DNA of 64,000 bases from Arthrobacter sp. H35-D1 (GTDB lineage: Bacteria > Actinomycetota > Actinomycetes > Actinomycetales > Micrococcaceae), in assembly GCF_030063185.1 (NCBI RefSeq), contig NZ_JASISP010000004.1:104852-168851 (forward strand), read 5' to 3'. This document shows, piece after piece, positions 63,815 through 64,000 of the stretch; the stretch's first letter is position 1, and each line of letters opens with the position of its first letter. A program made the position numbers and the translations under genes. The notes under the pieces were generated by a model that had not been told where the DNA came from, did no database searches, and worked only from the letters and a program-made list of their open reading frames with translations.

Positions 63815-64000
63815 TGTCCCATTGCTGCCGCTGTTGCCTGAGGTCTTTCAGGTTTGCGCACCGGCCAGCGCACCGCTGCGGGCGATTGCCGCTGTTGCCG
63901 GGGACATGCACGTGCCGATTCACGAGGTGCTCGATTCCGTGGACCGGCTGGTGGACCCCTTCAGAACACCTGACACTTTGCTCGGATACCTGTCCCGGTG
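63807..64000 (+). CDS. Tail-protein-I-like (TIGR02242-type) protein, 5' end only
   Basis: 64 full codons, cut off by the window end. The start MASVPLLPLLPEVFQVCAPA and DSVDRLVDPFRTPDTLLGYL match the pattern L-P-x-x-F, then L-D-x-x-D-x-x-x-D-P-x-x-T-P-x-x-x-x-x-x-L of the phage tail protein I family that follows baseplate J. ATG 63807 overlaps the preceding gene by eight bases, with GGGAG just upstream (gap of one base), a weak site. Confidence 0.65.
   Translation, partial: MASVPLLPLLPEVFQVCAPASAPLRAIAAVAGDMHVPIHEVLDSVDRLVDPFRTPDTLLGYLSR

Noticed and set aside
54556-64000. Integrated prophage or type VI secretion cluster
   Set aside because: No capsid, terminase, integrase or lysis gene, and no membrane-complex genes. 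The set of sheath, tube, LysM hub, spike, tip, gp25 and baseplate-J matches extracellular contractile systems; the open right edge leaves a small doubt.

Overview
The window is a high-GC chromosomal segment of an actinobacterium, most likely an Arthrobacter-like member of the Micrococcaceae. Supporting signs are a DUF222/HNH protein, the argS-lysA-hom-thrC-thrB-rho-prfA-prmC-tsaC order, a rho gene with a large Asn/Arg/Asp-rich insert, NucS mismatch endonuclease instead of MutS/MutL in view, DUF2550 and DUF3039 proteins, frequent GTG/TTG starts and many leaderless-looking genes. Both ends are open: hrpA runs off the left edge and a tail-protein-I-like gene runs off the right edge.

Layout. 1-9 kb: hrpA helicase (partial), a membrane protein, a GNAT acetyltransferase, an HNH/DUF222 protein, a SAM methyltransferase with an AhpD-like protein, a sulfatase gene stub, a GH1 beta-glucosidase, a small unknown protein and tRNA-Arg(CCG). 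9-23 kb: an MFS (CynX/NimT-like) transporter, a repeat-rich spacer, then argS-lysA-hom-thrC-thrB (arginyl-tRNA charging, last step of lysine synthesis, homoserine to threonine), rho, prfA-prmC (release factor 1 and its methyltransferase) and tsaC (tRNA t6A synthesis). 23-29.4 kb: surface-glycan genes, with two GT2 glycosyltransferases and an epimerase in one coupled minus-strand operon, divergent from a CapD/FlaA1-type nucleotide-sugar dehydratase coupled to a WecA/MraY-family lipid-linked sugar transferase. 29.5-37.5 kb: the full F1Fo ATP synthase operon atpI-(AtpZ-like)-atpBEFHAGDC with perfect hairpins in several spacers. 37.5-52.4 kb: DUF2550, a cold-shock protein, nagA, nucS, a zinc-ribbon-like protein, an alpha/beta hydrolase, an AI-2E family permease, a large repeat-bearing membrane protein, a YbbN-like protein, an ABC exporter pair, nagB, DUF3039 and an SF2 helicase.

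52.4-64 kb is the accessory part and the most interesting: a contractile injection system locus (eCIS/phage-tail-like). In order it encodes a DUF4255-like cap protein, sheath, tube, a long disordered protein, a LysM-like hub, a VgrG-like spike, a PAAR-like tip, a gp25-like wedge, a baseplate-J protein fused to a probable beta-propeller, and the start of a tail-protein-I-like protein. The plus-strand genes are almost all overlapping, so they look like one transcript. Divergent from them is a translationally coupled pair: a sigma-factor-like protein carrying two N-terminal membrane segments, and a single-pass protein with three bacterial Ig-like (Big_2) domains outside the cell. I infer these two may sense something at the cell surface and control the locus. 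The ATPase, tape measure, fibres and effectors expected of such a system are not in view and would lie beyond position 64000.
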